Below are positions 8,465-16,813 of a stretch of DNA of 32,736 nucleotides, piece by piece. The notes beneath the pieces were generated by a model. That model saw nothing but the letters and a program-made list of their open reading frames with translations, ran no database searches and was not told the DNA's origin. Origin of the DNA: JAXLQL01 sp046331625 (GTDB lineage: Bacteria > Acidobacteriota > Terriglobia > Bryobacterales > Bryobacteraceae); contig JAXLQL010000051.1 of assembly GCA_046331625.1 (NCBI GenBank), positions 1 to 32,736 on the forward strand, read 5' to 3'. Position 1 is the first letter of the stretch. Every line of letters starts with the position of its first letter. A program made the translations under genes and the position numbers.

Positions 8465-9892
8465 ATGAAACGCAGGGCCCTTCTGCCAAGACTCTCGGCG
8501 AGGTGGACCCTGATTCTCGCTCTGATGGCCGCCGTCGCGATGCCGGCTCAACAGGTCCGCTTCGTCGGCAAGACCAAGTATTTGAACAACGCCAAGGCCG
8601 TGGTGGTGCATTCGATCGACGACTCGACCAAATTCGTCCCCGAAACGATCGACGTCATGGACCGGTATGGCATCAAGTCCACGATCTTCGTCAGCACCGA
8701 TCCAGACCCGGCGCCGGAAGACCGCTTCTTCACGCAGCTTCAGATCCGCGGCCTGTGGCCCCGCCTGCGTGAAGCCATCGCCGCGGGCCATGAGATTGGC
8801 TCGCACTCGCGGCAACATCCGTGCCAGAAGCCCGACGACGAAAAATTCTGCTCGGCCGCCTACTCCGACTACGAGATCACCGGTTCCCGCGACGATATTC
8901 TGCGCCTCACGCAGCAGCCTCATGTGTGGACCTGGTGCTATCCGTGCGGCAACTGCGCCACCTATCCGTTCATCCAGCAGCGGATCGCCGCGGCCGGCTA
9001 TCTGGTGGCGCGCAACTATCCCAACGAACTCACCAATGGACACATCCGGCCCGACGTGCAGGACTTCGACAGCAACGCCATGAACGCAGGCTACACGCAA
9101 GTGGTGCAGCATCGAGGCATGGCCAAGACCGACCCGATTGACTTGCCCGCCCTCAACGCCAAATTCGACGAGGTCTACGCCAAGGGCGGCGTGTACCACT
9201 TCATGTCGCATCCGCAGTGGCTCGACTTCGGCGCCGATGCCTTCTATGAAGCTCACGTGCGATATGTCAGCCGTCACCGCGACGTCTGGTACGTTCCCAT
9301 GGGGCCGCTGTATGCGTTCCGAACCATTCGCGACCGCACGGCGGTGACGCAGTCGGGCAATTCGTTCACTGTGTCGAACGGCCTTGACCGGCGCATCTAC
9401 AACGGCACCTTGACGCTCGAGTTCGACGCCCCGGCCGGGACTTCGGTGCTCTCGAACGGGAAGCTGCTTTCAGAACAAGGCGAAGCGATGACCGACCGTT
9501 GGGACCGCGAATACATTCGCCGCGATGGCGCCAAGCTGTACGCCACCGTGCTCTCGAACACGAAGCTGCAGTTCCTGCCCGCGACCACACCGGCCGATCT
9601 CAGCGGAACCTGGAAGCTCAGCTACCGCGCGCCGAATGGCAAGGAGCGCGCCGCGCAGTTGGTGCTGCAGCAAAGCGGAACGCAGTTGTCCGGGACTCTG
9701 TCGAGCGAACGCGGCAAGGCGCCGATCACCGAGGGCAGGGTGAATGGAAACCAAGTAGCGCTCACCATCGTGCGCAAAGGTCACGGCGTGGAGGTGCCGA
9801 TCGCGTTGGCTGGTATCTGGGCCGACGGCCGGCTGCATCTCACGCTCCAGTTCGGCGGAGCCGAGCCAGTGGGCGCCACCGCCTCGCGCTGA
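8465..9892 (+). CDS. secreted polysaccharide deacetylase-like protein with extra C-terminal domain
   Basis: 475 residues from ATG 8465; an in-frame ATG at 8447 would add six residues. I chose 8465 because MKRRALLPRLSARWTLILALMAAVAMPAQQ is then a canonical signal peptide. The NodB-type core is recognisable: HSIDDS at 49-54 stands where the first motif normally reads TFDDG, and GSHSRQH holds the metal-binding His114 and His118, followed by WCYPCGN near 158. Such enzymes remove acetyl groups from polysaccharides outside the cytoplasm. Roughly the last 100 residues (DLSGTWKLSYR onward, with QLSGTLSS and a repeated beta pattern) are a separate domain of a lipocalin-like or sandwich type that I cannot name. 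The two-domain arrangement and the altered first motif leave substrate and activity open. Confidence 0.82.
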   Translation: MKRRALLPRLSARWTLILALMAAVAMPAQQVRFVGKTKYLNNAKAVVVHSIDDSTKFVPETIDVMDRYGIKSTIFVSTDPDPAPEDRFFTQLQIRGLWPRLREAIAAGHEIGSHSRQHPCQKPDDEKFCSAAYSDYEITGSRDDILRLTQQPHVWTWCYPCGNCATYPFIQQRIAAAGYLVARNYPNELTNGHIRPDVQDFDSNAMNAGYTQVVQHRGMAKTDPIDLPALNAKFDEVYAKGGVYHFMSHPQWLDFGADAFYEAHVRYVSRHRDVWYVPMGPLYAFRTIRDRTAVTQSGNSFTVSNGLDRRIYNGTLTLEFDAPAGTSVLSNGKLLSEQGEAMTDRWDREYIRRDGAKLYATVLSNTKLQFLPATTPADLSGTWKLSYRAPNGKERAAQLVLQQSGTQLSGTLSSERGKAPITEGRVNGNQVALTIVRKGHGVEVPIALAGIWADGRLHLTLQFGGAEPVGATASR

Positions 9893-9915
9893 ACCGAGTC
9901 AGTGCCGCTGCGCTT

Positions 9916-10218
9916 CTATGGCTGCGGAGTGCGTTCCCCCGCTTCGTAGTGGTAATGCTCCATCCCGCCGTCCGAGAATCCGCCGATGAACTCTGGTTCA
10001 AACTCGTGCGGATTCCTGGGCTGGAACAAGCCTCTTTCGAGAGCCCATTCGTAGGCGCCGATATCGATGGGGTAGCGAGTCAGTGTCCCAGTGAGGCGAT
10101 TCTTTGCGATCCACGCTTCGGCAGTTGCCCTCGCAGTAAACACGGCGCCAGGGAAGTGTCGCTTCGCTCCGCTGAAGATCCAAACGAAGTTCTCGCTCTG
10201 ATCGGTCACTGGATTCAT
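9916..10218 (-). CDS. small DUF7710-like protein
   Basis: 100 residues, MNPVTDQSENFVWIFSG to ERTPQP. The frame continues upstream for hundreds of codons, but only because it is antisense to the DUF1549 gene; ATG 10218 fits the conserved core. FVWIFSG followed by AWIAKNRLTGTLTRYPIDIGAY and FIGGFSDGGMEHYHYEAG resembles the small VWIF...GxLTxYP family named DUF7710, often found as short solitary genes. Its function is unknown; no signal peptide or catalytic motif is visible. It converges with the deacetylase gene (24 bp between stops) and diverges from the DUF1549 gene (57 bp between starts). Confidence 0.7.
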   Translation of the reverse strand: MNPVTDQSENFVWIFSGAKRHFPGAVFTARATAEAWIAKNRLTGTLTRYPIDIGAYEWALERGLFQPRNPHEFEPEFIGGFSDGGMEHYHYEAGERTPQP

Positions 10219-10275
10219 TGCATCACCCGTGATCGGCTCCCAATGTGCTCCACGACCTTGATAGCATAGGTTCCG

Positions 10276-13062
10276 ATGTTGCGAAAGCTCTCGATCGGCC
10301 TCTTTGCGACCCTTCTGTTCGCCGCCGAAAAACCTGCCTTCGAAACCGGTGTCCTTCCCATCCTTCGGGCCAAGTGCCTCGCTTGCCACGGCGAGCGATC
10401 CCCGCAGGCCGCGTTGGACCTGCGCACGCCCGAATCGATTCTCAAAGGCGGCCTGCGCGGACCCGCCGTCACACCGGGCCGCTCCGAGCGGAGCCTGCTC
10501 GTGGAGAAGCTGAATTCGGGCGCCATGCCGCCGGGGAAAGACAAGCTCACGCCAGCCGAGGTGGCTACCATTCGCGCCTGGATCGACGAGGGGCTCGCGC
10601 CACCCGAACAGCAACTCACCGAGAACGACATCCAGCCGATCATCCAGGTCCGCTGTGTCGCCTGTCACGGCAAGCGCAAACAGGAGGGCGGCCTCGATCT
10701 TCGCACCGTAGCGTCGCGGCTGAAGGGCGGCAAGTCCGGCCCCGCGATCGTGCCTGGAAAGCCTGACCAAAGCCTGATGATCCAGAAGGTGGCGTCCGGC
10801 GCAATGCCGCCGGCCAAGCTCCAACTCGAATATTCCGTCCGCCCTCCCACCGATCAGGAACTCGCCAAGATCAAGAAGTGGATCGAACAGGGAGCCGTGC
10901 AAGGGCCGCCTCGATCCACGGCCGACTTCACCGGCCATGACCCGCTCGTCTCCGACAAGGATCGCCAGTTCTGGGCGTTTCAATCGCCGCGGCGGCCATC
11001 GGCGCCGGAAGTGAAGAGCCAGCATCTGGTGCGCAATCCGATTGACGCCTTCCTGTTGGCGAAGCTCGAGGCCAAAGGTCTCTCGTTCTCCCCTGAAGCC
11101 GATCGCATGCGGCTCATGCGGCGCGCATATTTGGATCTCACGGGAATGCCGCCCACGCCCGCCGAACTCCAGCAGTATCGCGACGATACCGCCGCCGACG
11201 CATATGAACGCCTCGTCGACCGGCTCCTCGAGTCGAAACAATACGGCGAGCGCTGGGGCCGCTACTGGCTCGACCTTGCCGGCTATTCCGATTCGGAAGG
11301 CTTCGGCCAAGACGACGGTGTTCGCCGCTTCGCGTGGCGCTATCGCGATTACGTGGTGCGGTCATTGAACGCCGACAAACCCTACTCGGCGTTCCTCACC
11401 GAGCAGATCGCAGGCGACGAGATGGCCGACTACACGAAGGTCAACCCGATGACCCAGGAGCATCTGGACCGGTTAGCGGCCACGGGCTTCTTGCGCACCA
11501 CACCCGATCCGACCAACGCGCCCGAGCGCGGCTTCATTGCAGAGCGGATGAACATCATCGCGGACGAAGTGGAAGTGCTGACGTCATCGGTCATGGGCCT
11601 CACCGTCGGCTGCGCGCGCTGCCACAACCACAAATACGATCCCATCCCGCAGCGCGACTACTATCGCCTGACTTCGATTCTCGAGACCGCGTACGACCCC
11701 TACGACTGGGTGCCTCCCAAGAAGCGCGAGCTTGAAGTAGCGCTGCCGGAAGAGATCGCCCAAGCGGAGGCCAACAACAAGCCGATCGAGCCCGAGATCA
11801 AACGCATCGAGCAAAACATCGAAAAGCTCGCCAAGCCCTACCGCGAGCAGTACGCCGCTGAGGTGAAGGACGAAGAGATTGGCGACCCGGCCAAGATCGA
11901 GCTCGACAAGCTGACATCCAAGTATCCGAAGCTTAAGCGCGAACTCGATCCGCTGCAAAAGCAACTTTCTGAACTGCGCGGAAAGCTGGTGCCGAAGCCG
12001 CATGTTCGCGTGCTGATGGACACAGGCTTCGAGCCGTCTACCTTCTACATCCTTCGCCGTGGCGACGCGTTGAATCCGGGCGAAGCCGTCTCACCCGGGC
12101 CCCCGTCTGTGCTGAGCAAAGGGATCGACCCTTACCGCGTCATGCCGCCATGGGAAGGCAGCAAATCCACTGGACGGCGCTTGGCACTGGCGCGGTGGCT
12201 GACGCAACCGGGCCATCCGCTCACGGCCCGCGTCGCGATGAATCACGTCTGGGCGCGCCATTTCGGGCGAGGCATCGTAGCAAGCCTTTCGAACTTCGGA
12301 AGGTCTGGCGTGGCGCCTTCGCATCCGGAACTGCTCGATTGGCTCGCCACTGAATTCGTGGCTCGCGGTTGGAGCCTCAAGAAGATGCACCGGCTGATGA
12401 TGACCTCCACTGCGTATCGGCAATCATCTTCGTTGCAGCAACCGCCGGCGGCCGATCCCGACAACGTTCTGCTTTCCCGTATGCCGATGCGCCGGCTAGA
12501 CGCCGAGTCAATCTATGATTCGATGCTCCGAGCCACAGGCCGCCTCGATGCGAAGATGTTCGGACCTCCGGCTCCGATCGAGGTGAAGACCGACAAAGAG
12601 GTGGTGGTGAAACCGGACAAGGGCGGATTCCGCCGCGCCATCTACGTGTTGCATCGAAGGCAAACTCCGGTGACCATGTTCGAAGTTTTCGATCAGCCCC
12701 CGATGACGCCCAACTGTGTGGAGCGCCGGCTTTCGAACGTAGCCACGCAAGCGCTGCAGATGATGAACGGCACCATGACTTGGGACAACGCTCGCTACAT
12801 GGCCGGCCGGTTGATCGACGAAGCCGGAGATGATCGCGCCAAACAGGTGAGTCTTGCTTACGAGCGAATCCTTTCGCGCCCGCCGAAAGCTGGCGAGTCG
12901 AGCGATGGCGTGGCGGCGATCGGCCAGTTCGCGAACATCTGGAAGGACAAACTCGCCGCGGACAATGGCGAGGCTCCGGTGATGGCTACTGCGCGCTGGC
13001 AAGCTCTGGCGAGCTTCTGCCACGCACTGTTGAACTCGGCCGAATTCGCTTTCGTGGATTGA
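10276..13062 (+). CDS. PSCyt1 (duplicated)-DUF1549-DUF1553 multi-haem protein
   Basis: 928 residues. A short N-terminal signal (MLRKLSIGLFATLLFAAE) is followed by two tandem Planctomycete-type cytochrome modules, with CLACH at 34-38 and CVACH at 127-131. DUF1549 follows (from about 200; ERWGRYWLDLAGYSDSEGF), then DUF1553 at the C-terminus (LARWLTQPGHPLTARVAMNHVWARHFGRG). A third CxxCH, CARCH at 446-450 followed by NHKYDPI, is a family-conserved site at the end of DUF1549. A charged, probably coiled segment lies between the two DUFs. Export and haem attachment would place it in the periplasm. The family is nearly always next to a DUF1501 gene, as here 19 bp downstream. The reaction is not established; redox roles in glycan breakdown have been proposed from context. 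Confidence 0.92.
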   Translation: MLRKLSIGLFATLLFAAEKPAFETGVLPILRAKCLACHGERSPQAALDLRTPESILKGGLRGPAVTPGRSERSLLVEKLNSGAMPPGKDKLTPAEVATIRAWIDEGLAPPEQQLTENDIQPIIQVRCVACHGKRKQEGGLDLRTVASRLKGGKSGPAIVPGKPDQSLMIQKVASGAMPPAKLQLEYSVRPPTDQELAKIKKWIEQGAVQGPPRSTADFTGHDPLVSDKDRQFWAFQSPRRPSAPEVKSQHLVRNPIDAFLLAKLEAKGLSFSPEADRMRLMRRAYLDLTGMPPTPAELQQYRDDTAADAYERLVDRLLESKQYGERWGRYWLDLAGYSDSEGFGQDDGVRRFAWRYRDYVVRSLNADKPYSAFLTEQIAGDEMADYTKVNPMTQEHLDRLAATGFLRTTPDPTNAPERGFIAERMNIIADEVEVLTSSVMGLTVGCARCHNHKYDPIPQRDYYRLTSILETAYDPYDWVPPKKRELEVALPEEIAQAEANNKPIEPEIKRIEQNIEKLAKPYREQYAAEVKDEEIGDPAKIELDKLTSKYPKLKRELDPLQKQLSELRGKLVPKPHVRVLMDTGFEPSTFYILRRGDALNPGEAVSPGPPSVLSKGIDPYRVMPPWEGSKSTGRRLALARWLTQPGHPLTARVAMNHVWARHFGRGIVASLSNFGRSGVAPSHPELLDWLATEFVARGWSLKKMHRLMMTSTAYRQSSSLQQPPAADPDNVLLSRMPMRRLDAESIYDSMLRATGRLDAKMFGPPAPIEVKTDKEVVVKPDKGGFRRAIYVLHRRQTPVTMFEVFDQPPMTPNCVERRLSNVATQALQMMNGTMTWDNARYMAGRLIDEAGDDRAKQVSLAYERILSRPPKAGESSDGVAAIGQFANIWKDKLAADNGEAPVMATARWQALASFCHALLNSAEFAFVD

Positions 13063-13081
13063 AGCAGGAAGGGAACGAGAC

Positions 13082-14482
13082 ATGAACAGACGCGACTTCT
13101 TCAATCGGATCGGCGACGGCCTTCACGGCGCCGCCCTCGCCACGCTACTCGGTGCTCCCGCGTTCGGTGAGAGCCCTGCGCCTGGCTCCGCTTCGCTCGC
13201 GCCGAAGAAGCCTCACTTCGATCCCAAGGCAAGATCGGTCATCCACTTCTTCATGAACGGTGGTCCGAGCCAAGTGGATTTGTTCGATCCCAAGCCTTCG
13301 CTCGAGAAGTACGCCGGCAAGATCCCTTCGCTCGATCTCAAGACCGACGTTTCCTCGCCCACCCAGGCGGGCGGCTTGCTGCCATCTCCGTTCCGATTTC
13401 GCAAGCACGGGCAATGCGGCATGGAACTGGCCGACGTGCTGCCGCACTTGGCCACTGTCACCGATGACATCGCGCTGGTCCGCTCCGTCTACGGCGAGCA
13501 CTTCAACCACGAGCCCGCTCTGTTCCTGATGCACAGCGGACGCACGGTCCCCAGCCGGCCGTCAATGGGCGCTTGGGTCGCCTACGGACTCGGTACCGAG
13601 AACCAGAATCTGCCCGCCTACATCGTGCTCGACGATCCCAAGGGGCTCCCCATCAACGGCATTTCGAACTGGCAAGCGGCGTGGCTACCGCCGCTGTTTC
13701 AGGGTACGCGGGTCAGGACCGAGGGTCCGCCGGTGCTCAATCTCGATCCTCGGCCAGACTGGCCGGGTCCGCTCGCCGAAGCGCAACGCAACCTGCTGCG
13801 CCGTATCGATGAGGCGCATCGCCGCGAGCGCCACTATCAGCCCGATCTCGATGCGCGCATCTCCGCTTATGAGCTCGCCGCGCGTATGCAGATGGCAGCT
13901 TCAGACGCGCTTGATGTGACTAAAGAGAGCGAGGCCACGCGCGAAGCGTACGGGCTGAATGATCCGCAAACGGCGAGCTACGGCAAACGGTGTTTGATGG
14001 CTCGCCGCCTGGTGGAACGCGGCGTCCGCTTCGTGCAGCTCTACATCGAAGGCCAGATCTGGGATAACCACGACAATCTCGACTCGGGCCTCAAGTACGC
14101 CTGCGGCAAGACAGACAAACCCGTAGTGGCGCTGCTCAAAGACCTCAAGCAGCGCGGCCTGTTCGATTCCACTCTGTTGGTTTGGGGCGGCGAATTCGGG
14201 CGGCTTCCGCTAGCGCAAAGCTCCACCGGTCGCGACCATGGCCCATCGGGTTTCAGCGTATGGCTCGCCGGTGCGGGAGTGAAAGGCGGCACCGTGTACG
14301 GCGCCACCGATGACTTCGGTCACAAGGCGGTGCAGAATCGCGTCTCCGTGCACGACTTCCACGCCACCATTCTGCACTTGCTGGGTCTCCAATTCCGCGA
14401 TCTCGTGTTCGAGCGCCACGGGCTGAAAGAGCGGTTGACCGATCAGTTTCCGGCACGCGTGGTCCACGAGATTCTCTCCTGA
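13082..14482 (+). CDS. DUF1501 family protein (sulfatase/phosphatase-like fold), Tat-exported
   Basis: 466 residues. The N-terminus MNRRDFFNRIGDGLHGAALATLLG is a Tat-like signal. The core has HFFMNGGPSQVDLFDPKP, then SVYGEHFNHEPALFLMHSG, WGGEFGR near 370 and HDFHATILHLLG near the end, all family hallmarks. DUF1501 is a relative of the sulfatase/alkaline phosphatase superfamily; its activity has not been proven. The conserved GGEFGRTP segment reads GGEFGRLP here, whereas the second copy in this window has the usual GRTP. The gene lies 19 bp after the DUF1549 gene and is surely co-transcribed. It converges with the dioxygenase gene, 28 bp away. Confidence 0.92.
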   Translation: MNRRDFFNRIGDGLHGAALATLLGAPAFGESPAPGSASLAPKKPHFDPKARSVIHFFMNGGPSQVDLFDPKPSLEKYAGKIPSLDLKTDVSSPTQAGGLLPSPFRFRKHGQCGMELADVLPHLATVTDDIALVRSVYGEHFNHEPALFLMHSGRTVPSRPSMGAWVAYGLGTENQNLPAYIVLDDPKGLPINGISNWQAAWLPPLFQGTRVRTEGPPVLNLDPRPDWPGPLAEAQRNLLRRIDEAHRRERHYQPDLDARISAYELAARMQMAASDALDVTKESEATREAYGLNDPQTASYGKRCLMARRLVERGVRFVQLYIEGQIWDNHDNLDSGLKYACGKTDKPVVALLKDLKQRGLFDSTLLVWGGEFGRLPLAQSSTGRDHGPSGFSVWLAGAGVKGGTVYGATDDFGHKAVQNRVSVHDFHATILHLLGLQFRDLVFERHGLKERLTDQFPARVVHEILS

Positions 14483-14510
14483 ACCGGGTGAAGCCCGAAT
14501 CGCCTTCGCG

Positions 14511-15272
14511 CTACCGGACCGTGGCCGCGGTCGTGTGGTCGATGCCCTTGGATTCCCGCTGTGACCGCAGCGCGTCTTGGTAGCGCTGATGCGCGGCTTC
14601 GTCGAGCTTCGCTGCGGCCGAGTAATACACGTAGCCGATCGACCGCCGATTGCGCGTGCTTCGGTTTGCTCCCGCTGAGTGCACCGTCAACGAGTGATGC
14701 ACGAGCACGTCTCCGGGTTCGGCCGGACACAGCACCGCTTCTCCGAGATTGGCCGGATCCGGAATCAGCCCCTGCGAAAAACCCAGCACCGCCGTTGCGC
14801 GATGCGGCAGCACTCCCAGCCGGTGCGATCCGCGCACGTAGGTGAGCGTGCCGTTGTCTTCATCCACCCGGTCGAGCGGAATCCAAAGGGTGCACGCCAC
14901 GTTCGGTTCCAGACAGAAATAGTAGCCATCCTGGTGCGGAGGCGTGGGCTTGTTGTTGTGCGGAGGTTTGTTGAAGTATTCGCAGTGTTGCGGGGCCACT
15001 TCGCCGATCAGGGATTCCGCCAACTGCCGAACCTTGCCGCTCGTCCGATACGCGTCGAGCACGGGTTCGAAATGGAGACAGTCCGCCTGCTTCAAAGACG
15101 CAGGATCGGCGGGATCCTCGTACATCACATGCGCGCGATCCACGCGCGGAGCCACGTCGCGCACGAAGCGCTCGAGCGCCCCTTCGAGAGCCGCCACCTC
15201 CGCCGCATCGAAGAAGCCGCGAATCACCGCGAAGCCATCGCGTTCGAATTGCTCTCTCAGATCCGGATTCAT
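14511..15272 (-). CDS. phytanoyl-CoA dioxygenase (PhyH) family protein
   Basis: 253 residues with no signal peptide, so cytoplasmic. The non-haem iron facial triad is visible as His113-x-Asp115 in PPHQDGYYF and His198 in LTVHSAG, with a downstream arginine (around 209-210, NRRSIGY) suitable for 2-oxoglutarate binding. PhyH proteins hydroxylate diverse small molecules using Fe(II), oxygen and 2-oxoglutarate; the substrate cannot be told from sequence. The start codon overlaps the stop codon of the sialidase gene as ATGA (15269-15272), so translation is probably coupled to that secreted lipoprotein. This suggests that the hydroxylase acts on a product of the same pathway. Confidence 0.92.
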   Translation of the reverse strand: MNPDLREQFERDGFAVIRGFFDAAEVAALEGALERFVRDVAPRVDRAHVMYEDPADPASLKQADCLHFEPVLDAYRTSGKVRQLAESLIGEVAPQHCEYFNKPPHNNKPTPPHQDGYYFCLEPNVACTLWIPLDRVDEDNGTLTYVRGSHRLGVLPHRATAVLGFSQGLIPDPANLGEAVLCPAEPGDVLVHHSLTVHSAGANRSTRNRRSIGYVYYSAAAKLDEAAHQRYQDALRSQRESKGIDHTTAATVR

Positions 15273-16753
15273 TTCACCAATTCCTCGAGGCCTATTTTTT
15301 CATAGACGAGATCGGCAGTGCTGCCCTCGTAGACGATCCCAATGTGGCCGTCGTCCACTTGCGACATGCTCGAGTATCCGCGCCCGCGCCCTTCATCGAG
15401 CAACAGGTGATTGCCTTCGGGCCACGTGCGCCCATCGTCGAGACTCACCTGGATCGTCTGATGCGTGCGCGCTTTCTGCGAATGCGGATTCGAGAACAGC
15501 AATAGGTTGCGCGCCAAGATCCGCCGCAGGCTCGCGTTGCAGTTGGGCTCGATCAGGGTGTTGCGATTCGTCGCATGCTCCTTCCATGTCTTGCCCAGAT
15601 CGGAGGTCACATACACAGCGCGGAATCGCTCGTGATCGTTGCGCATATTGAGCATGATCGAGCCATCGGCCAACTGCGCCGCTTGGCACTCGTTGCCGCC
15701 GCTGAAGGCAGGCGTTCCCACGGTCCATGAGGCGCCATGGTCGCCGCTCACCATGATCGTGGCGAACGGAACGCCCTTCTCGTCTCGACCCTGCACCGGC
15801 ATCACGAGAGTTCCATCTTTCAGGTTGATCCCCTGCTGCGGGGATGGCGCTAGCAGCCACCACTCGGCCTTCTTCAGTTTCCGCGTCAGGTTCTCGGGCT
15901 TCGTCCACGTGACGCCCGCGTCACGCGAGCGGACCACCATCATCTGTGCGCTCTTGCCGATCTCGAACCCGGGCTCGGATCCGTCGCCCGTCCATTGGTG
16001 CTTGCCCGGCTTACCCCACATCCACACGGCCCACACGAAGATCTCGCCGGTCTTCTCGTCGACGATGATCCCCGGATCGCTGACGCCATTCTCCTCTTGC
16101 GGCTTGTTTCCGTATTGGCCCATGTCCATGATCACGCGCGGTGGCTCCCACGTCTTGCCGCCGTCGAGGCTCCGGCTCAATCCGATGTCGATGTCTTCCT
16201 GCAAATCGCGCGACTTGCGGCGGCGCATGTCGTAGACCGCGTACAGTTCGCGCTTCGTACCGGTGGCGAGCGCGGGAATGCGATACGTGTGGACGCCGTC
16301 GTCATTGTGCCGCCGCAGCGCCACTCCGATGCGGTGCGCGAGTGGCGTAGTGTTCGGTGCGCCCAGATACTTCGCAAAGACCCGATGCGAGAGGTCCGCG
16401 TTCGGCGCCACCCGGCAGGTCAACCAAAACACGTTGGGACCGGGCTTCAACTCCTGCTTTCCACGAATCGTCACGCGCTGTGCCGGCGCGGCTTCGCCGA
16501 ATGGATGATCCGCCGCGAACTCGGTCTTGTCGCCAGTGTAGAACATCTCCAGGCGATCCAAGTCCCTGTCTCCCTCGATCACGAACTCGAAGGAGTCTTC
16601 TGATCCAGTGCCTTGCAGGATAAGCTGCAAGAGCGCATTGTGCGGGTTCCGAATCAATACCGGGTGAACTGATTGCCTCACCTCGACTGACCGGGAGCCC
16701 GGTCCGCATGACACGATGAAAACGGTAAGAAGCAACGGGACTAGGGGCTTCAT
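15269..16753 (-). CDS. exo-alpha-sialidase-like lipoprotein (GH33-type)
   Basis: 494 residues from ATG 16753; the frame is open further upstream, but that region is antisense to the TonB receptor gene. MKPLVPLLLTVFIVSC has a lipobox ending at Cys16, so the protein is probably membrane-anchored outside the cytoplasm. An N-terminal accessory domain (about 25-135) precedes the six-bladed sialidase fold. The fold shows YRIP with Arg158 and five Asp boxes (SLDGGKTW near 195, SRDAGVTW 276, SGDHGASW 336, TSDLGKTW 384, SLDDGRTW 437). Candidate catalytic residues are Asp183, Glu355 and Tyr460. Sialidases release terminal sialic acids; related 2-keto-sugar or other specificities are possible. The gene shares a 60-bp divergent region with the TonB receptor gene. 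Confidence 0.88.
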   Translation of the reverse strand: MKPLVPLLLTVFIVSCGPGSRSVEVRQSVHPVLIRNPHNALLQLILQGTGSEDSFEFVIEGDRDLDRLEMFYTGDKTEFAADHPFGEAAPAQRVTIRGKQELKPGPNVFWLTCRVAPNADLSHRVFAKYLGAPNTTPLAHRIGVALRRHNDDGVHTYRIPALATGTKRELYAVYDMRRRKSRDLQEDIDIGLSRSLDGGKTWEPPRVIMDMGQYGNKPQEENGVSDPGIIVDEKTGEIFVWAVWMWGKPGKHQWTGDGSEPGFEIGKSAQMMVVRSRDAGVTWTKPENLTRKLKKAEWWLLAPSPQQGINLKDGTLVMPVQGRDEKGVPFATIMVSGDHGASWTVGTPAFSGGNECQAAQLADGSIMLNMRNDHERFRAVYVTSDLGKTWKEHATNRNTLIEPNCNASLRRILARNLLLFSNPHSQKARTHQTIQVSLDDGRTWPEGNHLLLDEGRGRGYSSMSQVDDGHIGIVYEGSTADLVYEKIGLEELVK

Positions 16754-16766
16754 ATCGGCTTCAGGG

Positions 16767-16778
16767 CAGTGTACACTG
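16767..16778. promoter_or_regulatory. perfect 12-bp palindrome, candidate operator between sialidase and TonB receptor genes
   Basis: CAGTGTACACTG is its own reverse complement and sits near the centre of the 60-bp gap between two divergent starts (16753 and 16814). On the plus strand TGTACA (16770-16775) and TGTAAC (16793-16798) are 17 bp apart, a weak -35/-10 pair (4 of 6 matches each), so a protein bound here could block the receptor promoter. Regulation is inferred; no regulator gene is visible nearby. A perfect 12-mer palindrome is expected by chance several times in a window this size, so position is the main argument. Confidence 0.4.
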
Positions 16779-16813
16779 TTCGGGGGATTGAATGTAACTG
16801 CTTGGGGGTCTCC

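Noticed and set aside
9893..9915. Terminator between convergent deacetylase and DUF7710 genes
   Set aside because: No stable hairpin or T-tract is visible in the 23 bp.
10219..11310. Upstream 364-codon extension of the DUF7710-like frame
   Set aside because: This part is antisense to the PSCyt/DUF1549 gene and shows no conserved pattern; only the last 100 codons resemble a protein family.
14483..14510. Hairpin CGGG-TGAAG-CCCG between convergent DUF1501 and PhyH genes
   Set aside because: The stem is only 4 bp and no T-tract follows, too weak to call a terminator.
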